Assembly: GCF_900091595.1 (NCBI RefSeq) | Contig: NZ_FMCW01000013.1 | Location: 62,001-126,000 of the forward strand | Source of the DNA: Micromonospora haikouensis | GTDB taxonomy: Bacteria; Actinomycetota; Actinomycetes; Mycobacteriales; Micromonosporaceae | Length of the DNA: 64,000 nucleotides | Direction: 5' to 3' | Shown here: positions 15,267-22,677 of the stretch, piece after piece | How positions within the stretch are numbered: the first letter of the stretch is position 1 | Layout of the letters: each line of letters starts with the position of its first letter | Translations under genes and position numbers: made by a program | The notes under the pieces: model-generated | Databases searched by the model: none | What the model was told of the DNA's origin: nothing | What the model saw: only the letters and a program-made list of their open reading frames with translations

Positions 15267-16747
15267 CGTGCCCCCCTGATCGTCGTGTCGTCCACGTCGA
15301 CGCCCACCCGCAGGCCCGGCGCCCGGGGCCCGCTCGTCCCGCCGGTGGCGCGGGCGGCGGCGATCATGTCGGTGGTCGAGCGCCCGTCGAGGTACGGCAC
15401 GACCACCGTGTGCCCGCCCCAGCGGCGCAGCACCTCCGCCTCGGGCAGCGCCGGCTCGCCGCCGCCGGCGTAGTCGCCGCCCTTGACCCACACGTCGGGG
15501 CGCAGCCAGGTCAGCGCCGCCTCCGGGGTGGGCTCGTCGAAGACCAGCACCGCGTCGACGCAGCCCAGCGCCGCCAGCAGCCGGCTGCGGTCGCCCTGCG
15601 GCACCACCGGCCGGTCCGGGCCCTTCAGCCCGGCCACGCTCGCGTCGGAGTTGACGCAGACGACGAGGCAGTCGCCGAGCTGCCGGGCCGCCTCCAGGGT
15701 GGCCACGTGCCCGGCGTGCAGCAGGTCGAAGCAGCCGCCGGTGGCCACCACGGTCCCGCCGGCCGCGCGTACCCCGGCGACGACCTCGGCGGCGGCGGCG
15801 ACCCCGATCCGGGGCCCGCCGGGACGCGACGGCGGCGCGGCGGCGGCCCGGACCGGTGCCGGCAGGGCGGCGGCCACTCCGCCCGCGGCGACGTACCCCG
15901 ACGCCTCGGTGACGGCCGCCTGCACCGCCTCGGAGACCAGCGCGCCCCGGGACAGGGCGATGGCGGCGGTCGCGGCGAACCGGTCGCCCGCGCCGCAGGT
16001 GTCCCCCTCGGCGCTGGCCGGCGCGGGCACCACCAGCGGCGTGGAGCCGGCGTGGCAGAGCAGCGCCCCGTCGCCGCCCAGGGTCACGGTGACCGCGCCG
16101 GCCCGCCAGCGCCGGCGCAGCTCCTGCGCGCCCCGCGACGCGGTGGCCAGCCGGGACCCGCCCGGCGCGGCCTTCACCAGCTCGCGCACCTCGGACTCGT
16201 TCGGGGTGGCCAGGTGCACGCCCGGCACGGCGGCCGGGCCGCGCGGGTGCGGGTCCCACACCACCGGCGCCCGGGTGCCCGCGAGCGCCGCCCGCAGGGC
16301 CGGCTGGCGGGCCACCCCCCGGCCGTAGTCGCTGACCAGCACGGCGGACGCGGCGGCCAGCAGCCGCAGCACGGCCTCGCTCGGTTCCCCGGGCTCCCCC
16401 GCCGCCCCGCCCCGGTCGTGGCGCAGCAGCACCCGGCCCCGGGCGTGCAGCCGGATCTTCTCGCAGGTGGTGCCGCGCAGCGGCAGCGCGTACACCTGCA
16501 CTCCCGCGGCGGCGAGCAGCTCGGCCAGGCGCGCCCCGCCCGCGTCGTCGGCGAGGGCGGTCACCAGCGCGACCTCGGCGCCCTGCGCCGCCGCGAAGAC
16601 CGCCGCGAGCCCGGCCCCGCCGGGCCGGTCGACGGCCGTGGACTCGTCGAGGACCGGCACCGGCGAGTCCGGGCACAGCCGGTTCACCACCCCCTCGACG
16701 TCCCGGTCGAGCAGGAGGTCACCGACCACCACCACGGGTCCCGTCAT
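15263..16747 (-). CDS. hldE: Bifunctional heptose-7-phosphate kinase / heptose-1-phosphate nucleotidyltransferase (HldE-like)
   Basis: A 494-residue fusion of two enzymes of ADP-heptose synthesis. The N-terminal PfkB-type kinase (about 1-300) has the Gly-rich VDRPGGAGLAAVFAAAQGA and the catalytic base motif AEGDTCGAGDRFAA (about 240); it phosphorylates heptose 7-phosphate at C1. The C-terminal nucleotidyltransferase (about 330-465) has the HxGH motif in GGCFDLLHAGHV and a DGRSTTDMI signature; it activates heptose 1-phosphate with a nucleotide, usually ATP. Its start lies 12 bp from the GmhA stop. The domain order matches E. coli HldE. Confidence 0.9.
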   Translation of the reverse strand: MTGPVVVVGDLLLDRDVEGVVNRLCPDSPVPVLDESTAVDRPGGAGLAAVFAAAQGAEVALVTALADDAGGARLAELLAAAGVQVYALPLRGTTCEKIRLHARGRVLLRHDRGGAAGEPGEPSEAVLRLLAAASAVLVSDYGRGVARQPALRAALAGTRAPVVWDPHPRGPAAVPGVHLATPNESEVRELVKAAPGGSRLATASRGAQELRRRWRAGAVTVTLGGDGALLCHAGSTPLVVPAPASAEGDTCGAGDRFAATAAIALSRGALVSEAVQAAVTEASGYVAAGGVAAALPAPVRAAAAPPSRPGGPRIGVAAAAEVVAGVRAAGGTVVATGGCFDLLHAGHVATLEAARQLGDCLVVCVNSDASVAGLKGPDRPVVPQGDRSRLLAALGCVDAVLVFDEPTPEAALTWLRPDVWVKGGDYAGGGEPALPEAEVLRRWGGHTVVVPYLDGRSTTDMIAAARATGGTSGPRAPGLRVGVDVDDTTIRGAR

Positions 16748-16759
16748 CAGCTCGCCTCC

Positions 16760-17542
16760 TCATCCCGCCTCGGCCTGCCGGCCCGTACCGTCGTCGAGCA
16801 CCACCTCGACCCCGGCACGCACCGGACCGTCCGGCGCGCCGGCGGCCGGCGGCACGGCGCGGCCCGCCGCCCCGCTGGCGGCCGGTGCCAACGGGGTGCG
16901 GCCCGCCGCCGCCAGCGCGGCGGGGAGCACCCGGTCGACGTACTCGCAGAGCACGTGGGTGGAGACCAGGTGCAGCTCCTGGACGACCTGGCTGTCGGGG
17001 GAGGCGATGGCCAGGGTCTCGTGGCAGGCGTCGGCGAGGGGGTTGGGGGTGGGGCCGGTGAACGCCCAGCAGCGCAGCCCGGCGTCGCGGCCGGCGTGGG
17101 CGGCGGCGACGAGGTTGACGCTGGCCCCGCTGGTCGACATGAGCAGCAGGATGTCCTCGGGCCGGCCGTGGGCGCGGACCTGCCGGGCGAAGACCTCGTC
17201 GTAGCCGTAGTCGTTGCCGATGGCGGTGAGCGCGCTGGTCTCGGCGTGCAGGGCGATGGCCGACAGCGGCTCGCGGTCGTCGCGCAGCTTGCCGACGAGT
17301 TCGGCGGTGAGGTGCTGCGCCTCGGCGGCGCTGCCACCGTTGCCGGCCACCAGCAGCCGGCCGCCGGCGGCCAGCCGGTGCGCCAGCTCCCCGCCCCAGC
17401 GGGCCAGCAGCTCCTCCGAGCGCCGGTAGGGCAGCAGCGCGGCGGCCAGGGCGGCCAGGTGCGCGTCGAGCACCGACGCGGCGGCGGGGCCGGCCGGGCC
17501 GGCGGAGCCGGTGACGGGCCGGGCCGGGCGGGCGGCGGCCAT
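16760..17542 (-). CDS. gmhA: Sedoheptulose-7-phosphate isomerase (GmhA-like, SIS domain)
   Basis: A 260-residue protein that should convert sedoheptulose 7-phosphate to D-glycero-D-manno-heptose 7-phosphate, the first step of the pathway. The SIS fold is clear: LLVAGNGGSAAEAQHLTAEL (about 64-83) binds phosphate, and STSGASVNLVAAA and the ELHLVSTHVLCEYVD helix follow. GmhA enzymes are usually about 190-200 residues; this one adds about 20 residues at the N-terminus and a Pro/Ala-rich tail of about 50 with no recognised domain. Its ATG overlaps the stop of the upstream GT4 gene by one base. Confidence 0.88.
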   Translation of the reverse strand: MAAARPARPVTGSAGPAGPAAASVLDAHLAALAAALLPYRRSEELLARWGGELAHRLAAGGRLLVAGNGGSAAEAQHLTAELVGKLRDDREPLSAIALHAETSALTAIGNDYGYDEVFARQVRAHGRPEDILLLMSTSGASVNLVAAAHAGRDAGLRCWAFTGPTPNPLADACHETLAIASPDSQVVQELHLVSTHVLCEYVDRVLPAALAAAGRTPLAPAASGAAGRAVPPAAGAPDGPVRAGVEVVLDDGTGRQAEAG

Positions 17543-18759
17543 CAGGCGACCACCCGGGTGGGCCGGCGCACGGCGGCCACCGCGCCGTACACCTCCGCCA
17601 GCCGCTGGGCGGTGGCCGCCCAGGAGTAGCTGCGCCGGGCCCGGTCGCGGGCCGCCCCGGCGTACGCGAACCGGCGGATCCGGTCGTCGAGCAGACCCCG
17701 GATCGCGGCGCCCAGCGCGCGCGGGTCCCGGGCCGGCACCAGGTCACCGGTGACCCCGTCGAGGACGGTGTCGGTCAGCCCGCCGACGGCCGTGCCGACC
17801 ACGGGCACGCCGCAGGCCATGGCCTCCAGCGGGGTCAGCCCGAACGGCTCGTACCAGGGGGCGGCGACCAGCACGTCGGCGGAGCGGTACCAGCGGCCCA
17901 TCTCCTCCCGGGGCACCGCCCCGACCAGGCGCACCCGGTCGGCGACGCCGCACTCGCGGGCCAGGGCCCGCAGCCGCCGGGCGTGCGGGTCGGTCTCCAG
18001 CAGCCCCTCGGGCGGGCCGCCCACCACCACGCACTCGGCGTCCGGCACCAGGGGCATCGCGCGGATCACGTCCTGGAAGCCCTTGCGTTCCACCAGCCGG
18101 CCGACGGTGAGGACGCGGGCCCGGCCCGGGTCCCGCCCGACGGCCGGGCCGAGCGGGGCGAACGTGGCGAGGTTGACCCCGGACGGGACCACGCTGATCC
18201 GGTCGCGGGGCACCCCGAGGCGGACCAGCTCGTTCACCTCGTCCTGGCACTGGGCCACGACCCGGTCGACGGCCCGGCCCAGTTCCCGCTCGTCGCGGAT
18301 CCGGCCGGGCGGGCTGGTGTCCTGGGCGCCCTGGTGCCGCCGCTTCACGGTGCCGAGGGCGTGGTACGTCTGCACCACCGGCACGCCGGTGCGCCGGCCG
18401 GCGGCCAGCGCGGCCAGTCCGCTCATCCAGAAGTGGGCGTGGATCACCTCCGGCGTCCAGTCCCCGCCCCGCCACCGCTGGGCCAGCCAGCGGCCGAACG
18501 CCGGCATGTGCGGCAGCAGCGCGTCCTTGGCCATCGGCTCCGCCGGGCCGGCCGGCACGTGCACCACGTCGTACCCGTCGGGGGCGCGGACCGTCACCGG
18601 CAGGTCCACCGCGTCGCGGCGGGTGTAGACCCGCACGTCGTGACCGGCGGCGGCGAGCGCGGCGGAGAGCTCCGCGACATGCGTGTTCTGGCCGCCGGCG
18701 TCTTCGCCGCCGAGGACGGCGAGCGGGCTGGCGTGCTCCGAGATCATCGCGATGCGCAT
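17542..18759 (-). CDS. Glycosyltransferase family 4
   Basis: A 405-residue GT-B enzyme. It starts MRIAMISEHASPLAVLGGED with the acceptor-side GGQNTHVAELSAALAAAGHDV motif typical of MshA- and sucrose-phosphate-synthase-like GT4 proteins. The donor-side loop VLTVGRLVERKGFQDVIRAM is near residue 225, and the E-x7-E motif is in EPFGLTPLEAMACGVPVVG near 320. GGAGGAAG precedes the ATG (complement 18757-18759). It overlaps the next glycosyltransferase gene by 16 bp. The sugar and acceptor are unknown; it is probably part of the same heptose-containing glycan pathway. Confidence 0.88.
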   Translation of the reverse strand: MRIAMISEHASPLAVLGGEDAGGQNTHVAELSAALAAAGHDVRVYTRRDAVDLPVTVRAPDGYDVVHVPAGPAEPMAKDALLPHMPAFGRWLAQRWRGGDWTPEVIHAHFWMSGLAALAAGRRTGVPVVQTYHALGTVKRRHQGAQDTSPPGRIRDERELGRAVDRVVAQCQDEVNELVRLGVPRDRISVVPSGVNLATFAPLGPAVGRDPGRARVLTVGRLVERKGFQDVIRAMPLVPDAECVVVGGPPEGLLETDPHARRLRALARECGVADRVRLVGAVPREEMGRWYRSADVLVAAPWYEPFGLTPLEAMACGVPVVGTAVGGLTDTVLDGVTGDLVPARDPRALGAAIRGLLDDRIRRFAYAGAARDRARRSYSWAATAQRLAEVYGAVAAVRRPTRVVA

Positions 18760-19718
18760 ACTTCCTCCTCCAGCAGCCGGTCCCAGTCGGCGAGGAAACG
18801 CTCCAGCCCGTAGCGGTCCCGGGCGGCCTTGCGCGCCGCCGCGCCCGCCCGGGCGGCGGCCTCGGGGTCGTCGAGGAACCGGCGGGCGGCCCCCAGCAGG
18901 TCGTCGACGCGGGTGGAGAGCGCGCCGGCCTCGGGCGGGACGGCCACCACGGCCTCGGTGGTGGCGAGCGCGACGACCGGCATGCCGATGGTCATGGCCT
19001 CGATCAGGCTGAGCCCGAGGGAGGTCCACCGGCACAGGTGCAGGTACGCCCGCCGCCGGCCCAGCTCGGCGTGCATCCGCTCCTGCGGCACGTCGTCGTG
19101 GCTGGCGACCCGGTCGGCGGGCAGCCCGAGCCGGTCGGCCAGCCCGGTCACCCCCATGCCGAAGACGTCGAGGGGGGCCAGCTCGGCGAAGCGGGGCAGC
19201 AGGTCGGTGCCGGTGACCCGCCAGCGGCGTACCGGCTCGTTGATGACGACGGCGAGCCGGTCGAGTTCGCCGGTCCACTCGACGGCCGGGGCGACGACGC
19301 CGTGCTCGACGACGGCGGTGCGGGTGGCCCCGTTGTCCCAGAACAGTTCGTTGAACCCGGTGACGTGAGTGAGCAGCAGGTCGTCGCGGTCGGCCATCGG
19401 GTGGCGGGTGTCGGGCACGTCGCCCTTGGGGGTGTTGTGCTCGACGTAGATCGCCGGCACGTCCCGGCCGACCCGCCGGCCCAGCCAGTCGCAGGCCAGG
19501 TCGAACTCCTCGGGGCGCTGCAGGACGACCAGGTCGACGTCGGCCCGGCGCAGCTCCCCGGGGGTGACCTCGACGGCGCTGTCGGGCCACGGGTAGGTGC
19601 GGGCCCGGCCGAGGCCGTAGGGGCCCCGGTCGGGGGTGACGGGCACCAGGTAGCGGTGCCTGCCGTGCACGAAGGACGTGGTCCAGGAGCCGTGCACGTG
19701 CCAGACCAGGATGTTCAT
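18744..19718 (-). CDS. Glycosyltransferase, GT1/GT4-like
   Basis: A 324-residue protein with GT-B features: it begins MNILVWHVHGSWTTSFV, which suggests an acceptor-binding loop, and ends with the conserved pair CRWTSLGLSLIEAMTIGMPVV (about residue 232), the donor-binding Glu-containing helix. VEHNTPKGDVPDTRHP near 110 is a feature of a distinct family often found in actinobacterial heptose clusters. The start ATG 19718 shares ATGA with the stop of the GmhB fusion gene. It is likely a second or third sugar-transfer step. Confidence 0.82.
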   Translation of the reverse strand: MNILVWHVHGSWTTSFVHGRHRYLVPVTPDRGPYGLGRARTYPWPDSAVEVTPGELRRADVDLVVLQRPEEFDLACDWLGRRVGRDVPAIYVEHNTPKGDVPDTRHPMADRDDLLLTHVTGFNELFWDNGATRTAVVEHGVVAPAVEWTGELDRLAVVINEPVRRWRVTGTDLLPRFAELAPLDVFGMGVTGLADRLGLPADRVASHDDVPQERMHAELGRRRAYLHLCRWTSLGLSLIEAMTIGMPVVALATTEAVVAVPPEAGALSTRVDDLLGAARRFLDDPEAAARAGAAARKAARDRYGLERFLADWDRLLEEEVCASR

Positions 19719-21463
19719 CGGCCGCTCCCGCCGCCGCCGGCCGGCACGGCCACCCGGTCCGCCGGGCCGGCCGCCGCACGGCCCGATCCGCCCGGGGCGC
19801 CGTCCGGGCCGTGGTCGCCGGCCGGGCCGACGGGCGTGCCGGCGCGGACGCCGAGCAGGCGCAACGCGTCGAGGACCGCGCCGGGGTCGATCCCGGCCAG
19901 GCAGGGGTGCCCGGGGACGGGGCAGGTGGCGGCGCGGGTGTCGCGGCAGGCGGCCCCGGCGTCGCCGAGGCGCACGGTGGGCACCCGGTAGGGCCCCCAC
20001 TGCCCGTACGGGACGGTCGGGGCGAACAGGCTGACCACGGGCACGTCGAGCGCGGCGGCCAGGTGGGCGGGGCCGGTGTTGCCGACGACGAGCGCGGACG
20101 CGCCGGCGATGATGCCGGCGAGTTCGGCCAGGCCGGTGCGCCCGCCGAGGTCGACGCCGCCGGCGGCGGCCACCCGGGCGGTGAGTTCGCGTTCGCCGGG
20201 TCCCCCGGTGACCACGACCCGGTGGCCCGCCCCGGCGAGCGCGCGGACGATCCGGGCGGCCAGTTCGGGCGGGCAGGCCCGGGCGGTGGCCGTCGAGCCG
20301 GGGTGCAGCACGACATACCCGGGCCGGTCGAGTCGCGGCGGCGGGGCCGGCACCGCGTCGCGGCGCAGGCGCAGCCGGGGCTGGTCGTCGCCGGGCAGGG
20401 CGTGGCCGGCGGCGGCGGCCAGCGACAGCGCCCGCTCCGGCTCGGGCACCCCCGCCGGCACCCGGTGGCGCACGTCGAGGAGGCTGCCCGGGTAGTCGTC
20501 GCTGATCGCGGCGATCCGGGGCACGCCGGCCAGGCGCAGCAGCAGCGCCAGCGGCAACGGCGACTGGTGGAAGCTCGTGAAGATCACCGCCTCGTCGGCG
20601 CCCACGGCCGCGAGGCGCCGCACCAGCCGGCGGGTCCGGTCCGGGTCCACGGGGCCCGGGTCCGGGTCGATCCACTCCAGGGGCCACTCGACGATCTCGT
20701 CGATCCCGGGCAGCAGCTCCGCCGCCGCCCGGCCGCGCGGCCCGCACAGCAGCACCACCCGCCGCGCGTGGGCGGCCACCGCCCGGATGCCCGGCCCGGT
20801 GACCAGCACGTCGCCGGCCGAGTCGCTGCGCACCACCAGCACGGTGCCCGCCGCGCGGGGCGGGCCAGGGGCCACGGCGGCCTGCCGGCGCAGGATCTCG
20901 TCGACCGCCGCCGGCAGGGTGGGGCGTACGCACGGGGCGGCCGCCACCTCCTCGGGCCGGGTGACCGGCGTCGGCACCAGCACCCCGTGCGCCCCGGCTG
21001 CCAGCGCGGCGGCCATGTCCCGCCCGATGTCCCCCACCACCACGCAGCGCTGCGGCGTCGTGCCCAGCCGCGCCGCCGCCGCGTGGACGAGGCCCGGGGC
21101 GGGCTTGCGGCAGTCGCACCCGGCGTCGTCGTCGTGCGGGCAGACGTGCCAGGAGTCGAAGGGGCCCAGCAGCTCCTCGATGCGGGCGTGCACCCGGTCC
21201 AGCTGCCCCTCGGTGAAGCAGCCCCGGGCCAGCCCGGACTGGTTGGTCACCACGGCCAGCCGCAGGCCCGCGGCGCGCAGCCGGTCCAGAGCCTCCCGCA
21301 CGCCCGGCAGCGGGCGCACCTTGTCGGGGTCGCCGTTGTACGGCACGTCCTCCACCAGCGTGCCGTCGCGGTCCAGCAGCACCGCGTCGAACAGGACACC
21401 GCCGGACCCGCCCCGGCCAGGACCCGGGTCGACCCGGGCTGACCTGCGCTGATCCGGCTCCAT
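19715..21463 (-). CDS. GmhB-type heptose bisphosphate phosphatase fused to a GT9 heptosyltransferase domain
   Basis: A fusion of about 582 residues. The N-terminal HAD-IIIA domain (about 25-185) has the nucleophile motif LLDRDGTLVEDVPYNG, the VVTNQSGLARG segment, the zinc-type cysteines CPHDDDAGCDCRKPAP and the acid loop VVVGDIGRDMAAA; it should remove the C7 phosphate from heptose 1,7-bisphosphate. The C-terminal part (about 205-520) is a GT9 glycosyltransferase with VLVVRSDSAGDVLVTGPGI, HPGSTATARACPPELAARIV and VGNTGPAHLAAALDVPVV. The last 50 residues are Gly/Pro-rich. I use ATG 21463; GTG 21478 is possible, and neither has a good ribosome site. First gene of the operon. Confidence 0.85.
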   Translation of the reverse strand: MEPDQRRSARVDPGPGRGGSGGVLFDAVLLDRDGTLVEDVPYNGDPDKVRPLPGVREALDRLRAAGLRLAVVTNQSGLARGCFTEGQLDRVHARIEELLGPFDSWHVCPHDDDAGCDCRKPAPGLVHAAAARLGTTPQRCVVVGDIGRDMAAALAAGAHGVLVPTPVTRPEEVAAAPCVRPTLPAAVDEILRRQAAVAPGPPRAAGTVLVVRSDSAGDVLVTGPGIRAVAAHARRVVLLCGPRGRAAAELLPGIDEIVEWPLEWIDPDPGPVDPDRTRRLVRRLAAVGADEAVIFTSFHQSPLPLALLLRLAGVPRIAAISDDYPGSLLDVRHRVPAGVPEPERALSLAAAAGHALPGDDQPRLRLRRDAVPAPPPRLDRPGYVVLHPGSTATARACPPELAARIVRALAGAGHRVVVTGGPGERELTARVAAAGGVDLGGRTGLAELAGIIAGASALVVGNTGPAHLAAALDVPVVSLFAPTVPYGQWGPYRVPTVRLGDAGAACRDTRAATCPVPGHPCLAGIDPGAVLDALRLLGVRAGTPVGPAGDHGPDGAPGGSGRAAAGPADRVAVPAGGGGSGR

Positions 21464-21622
21464 CTGGTCCCGTCGCACGGGCGGCGGGTTCCCTGCGCCC
21501 CGGGGAGTAAACGTCGCCGGCGGCGCGGTGCCCGCCGCCGGGGGCGCGGCGACACCCGCCGCCCCGCCACTCCTCCGGTGCCGCGATACCCGCCGCCGCC
21601 GAGAAGCTAACCCGCCCGGCTC

Positions 21623-21648
21623 GTTAGGGGCCGCCGGGAGCGGGGTAC
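21623..21648 (+). promoter_or_regulatory. SigB-like promoter before a 25-codon gene
   Basis: GTTA (21623-21626), a 16-bp spacer and GGGTAC (21643-21648). It lies 10 bp before a GTG-started small frame, the same geometry as at 28542-28577. Confidence 0.5.
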
Positions 21649-21658
21649 GGGGGGCGCA

Positions 21659-21736
21659 GTGGCGATTGTGGAGAAAGTGACCCAGGCACCCCGTCGGTTG
21701 TCCGACATCGCGACCCGGCAGAAGGCGGACCGGTGA
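21659..21736 (+). CDS. Candidate 25-residue small protein gene
   Basis: GTG-started frame of 25 codons encoding MAIVEKVTQAPRRLSDIATR followed by QKADR. The peptide is basic, soluble and probably helical; I recognise no family. Three features make it more than a chance frame: a GTTA-N16-GGGTAC promoter 10 bp upstream, a stop codon that lies inside the 5' arm of an 11-bp hairpin (terminator-like), and its place in a 400-bp gap that otherwise has no gene. A small RNA with the same boundaries is an alternative. Confidence 0.45.
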   Translation: MAIVEKVTQAPRRLSDIATRQKADR

Positions 21737-21775
21737 CGCGCCGGCCCGGCCCGGCGACCCGGTTCCGGCGCGTCA
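21734..21775 (+). terminator. Hairpin after the 25-codon gene
   Basis: TGACGCGCCGG (21734-21744) pairs perfectly with CCGGCGCGTCA (21765-21775) across a 20-nt loop. The first three bases are the stop codon of the small frame. Confidence 0.6.
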
Positions 21776-21778
21776 CCC

Positions 21779-21826
21779 GGCTCCCCGCCCTGCGCACGGC
21801 GTGTCGCACACGCCGGACGGGGAGCC
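21779..21826. repeat. Nested inverted repeat
   Basis: Outer arms GGCTCCCCG (21779-21787) and CGGGGAGCC (21818-21826), inner arms GGCGTGT (21798-21804) and ACACGCC (21808-21814). It lies 70 bp before the polyprenol-phosphate mannosyltransferase start and may be a second terminator or a leader structure. Confidence 0.6.
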
Positions 21827-21895
21827 ATTACGACATGGAACGGGCAACTGGCTACCCTCTCAGGTAAACCTGTCGGCAAACCGAGGATGTCCGTC

Positions 21896-22663
21896 ATGAT
21901 CGAACCCGTGCAGTTGCCCGCCCCCTGGCGGGACGCACGCCTGACCGTCGTGGTTCCCACCTACAACGAGGCGGGGAACCTCCCGGTCCTGGTCGAACGG
22001 CTCCTCGCGCTGCCGCTGCCGGGCCTGAAGGTGCTGGTCGCCGACGACAACTCCCCGGACGGGACGGGCGAGGTGGCCGACAAGCTGGCCATCGAGCACC
22101 CCGACCGGGTCCAGGTCGTGCACCGCGCCGGCAAGGAGGGCCTCGGCCGGGCGTACGTCGACGGGATCGGCCGGGCCCTCGACGGCGGCGCGGAATACGT
22201 GGCGCAGATGGACGCGGACCTGTCGCACCCGCCGGAGGCGCTGCCCGGCATGCTCGGCGCGCTGCTGTCCACGCAGGCGGGTGTCGTCATCGGTTCCCGG
22301 TACGTGCCGGGCGGGCAGCTCGACGAGGCGTGGCCGCTCTACCGTCGCGCGCTCAGCGGCTGGGCCAACCTGTACGTGCACACGCTGCTGCGGGTGCGCA
22401 TCCGCGACCTCACGGCGGGCTTCAAGATCTGGCGGGCCGACGCGCTGCGCGACATCGGGCTGGAGCGGGTGCAGTCCAACGGCTACAGCTTCCAGGTGGA
22501 GATGCACTACCTGGCCACGAAGCTGGGGCACACGATCCTGGAGGTGCCGATCCGGTTCGAGGAGCGCCGCGAGGGCGCCTCGAAGATGACCACCGCCACC
22601 AAGATCGAGAGCGCGCTGATGCCGTTCAAGCTGCGCACCCGGCACCGCAACATCGAGGGCTGA
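21896..22663 (+). CDS. Polyprenol-phosphate mannosyltransferase (DPM1/Ppm1-like, GT2)
   Basis: A 255-residue GT2 enzyme of the dolichol-phosphate mannose synthase type, which moves mannose from GDP-mannose to polyprenyl phosphate at the inner membrane face to give a lipid-linked donor. The nucleotide site VVVPTYNEAGNLPVLVERLL is near residue 18, the DDNSPDGTGE loop near 47, and the metal-binding DxD in YVAQMDADLSHPPE near 100. There is no membrane domain, as in stand-alone DPM1 proteins. I prefer ATG 21896 because CGAGGA lies 10 bp upstream. It is divergent from the heptose operon, so both may feed envelope glycans. Confidence 0.9.
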   Translation: MIEPVQLPAPWRDARLTVVVPTYNEAGNLPVLVERLLALPLPGLKVLVADDNSPDGTGEVADKLAIEHPDRVQVVHRAGKEGLGRAYVDGIGRALDGGAEYVAQMDADLSHPPEALPGMLGALLSTQAGVVIGSRYVPGGQLDEAWPLYRRALSGWANLYVHTLLRVRIRDLTAGFKIWRADALRDIGLERVQSNGYSFQVEMHYLATKLGHTILEVPIRFEERREGASKMTTATKIESALMPFKLRTRHRNIEG

Positions 22664-22677
22664 CGCGCCGGGGGCGC

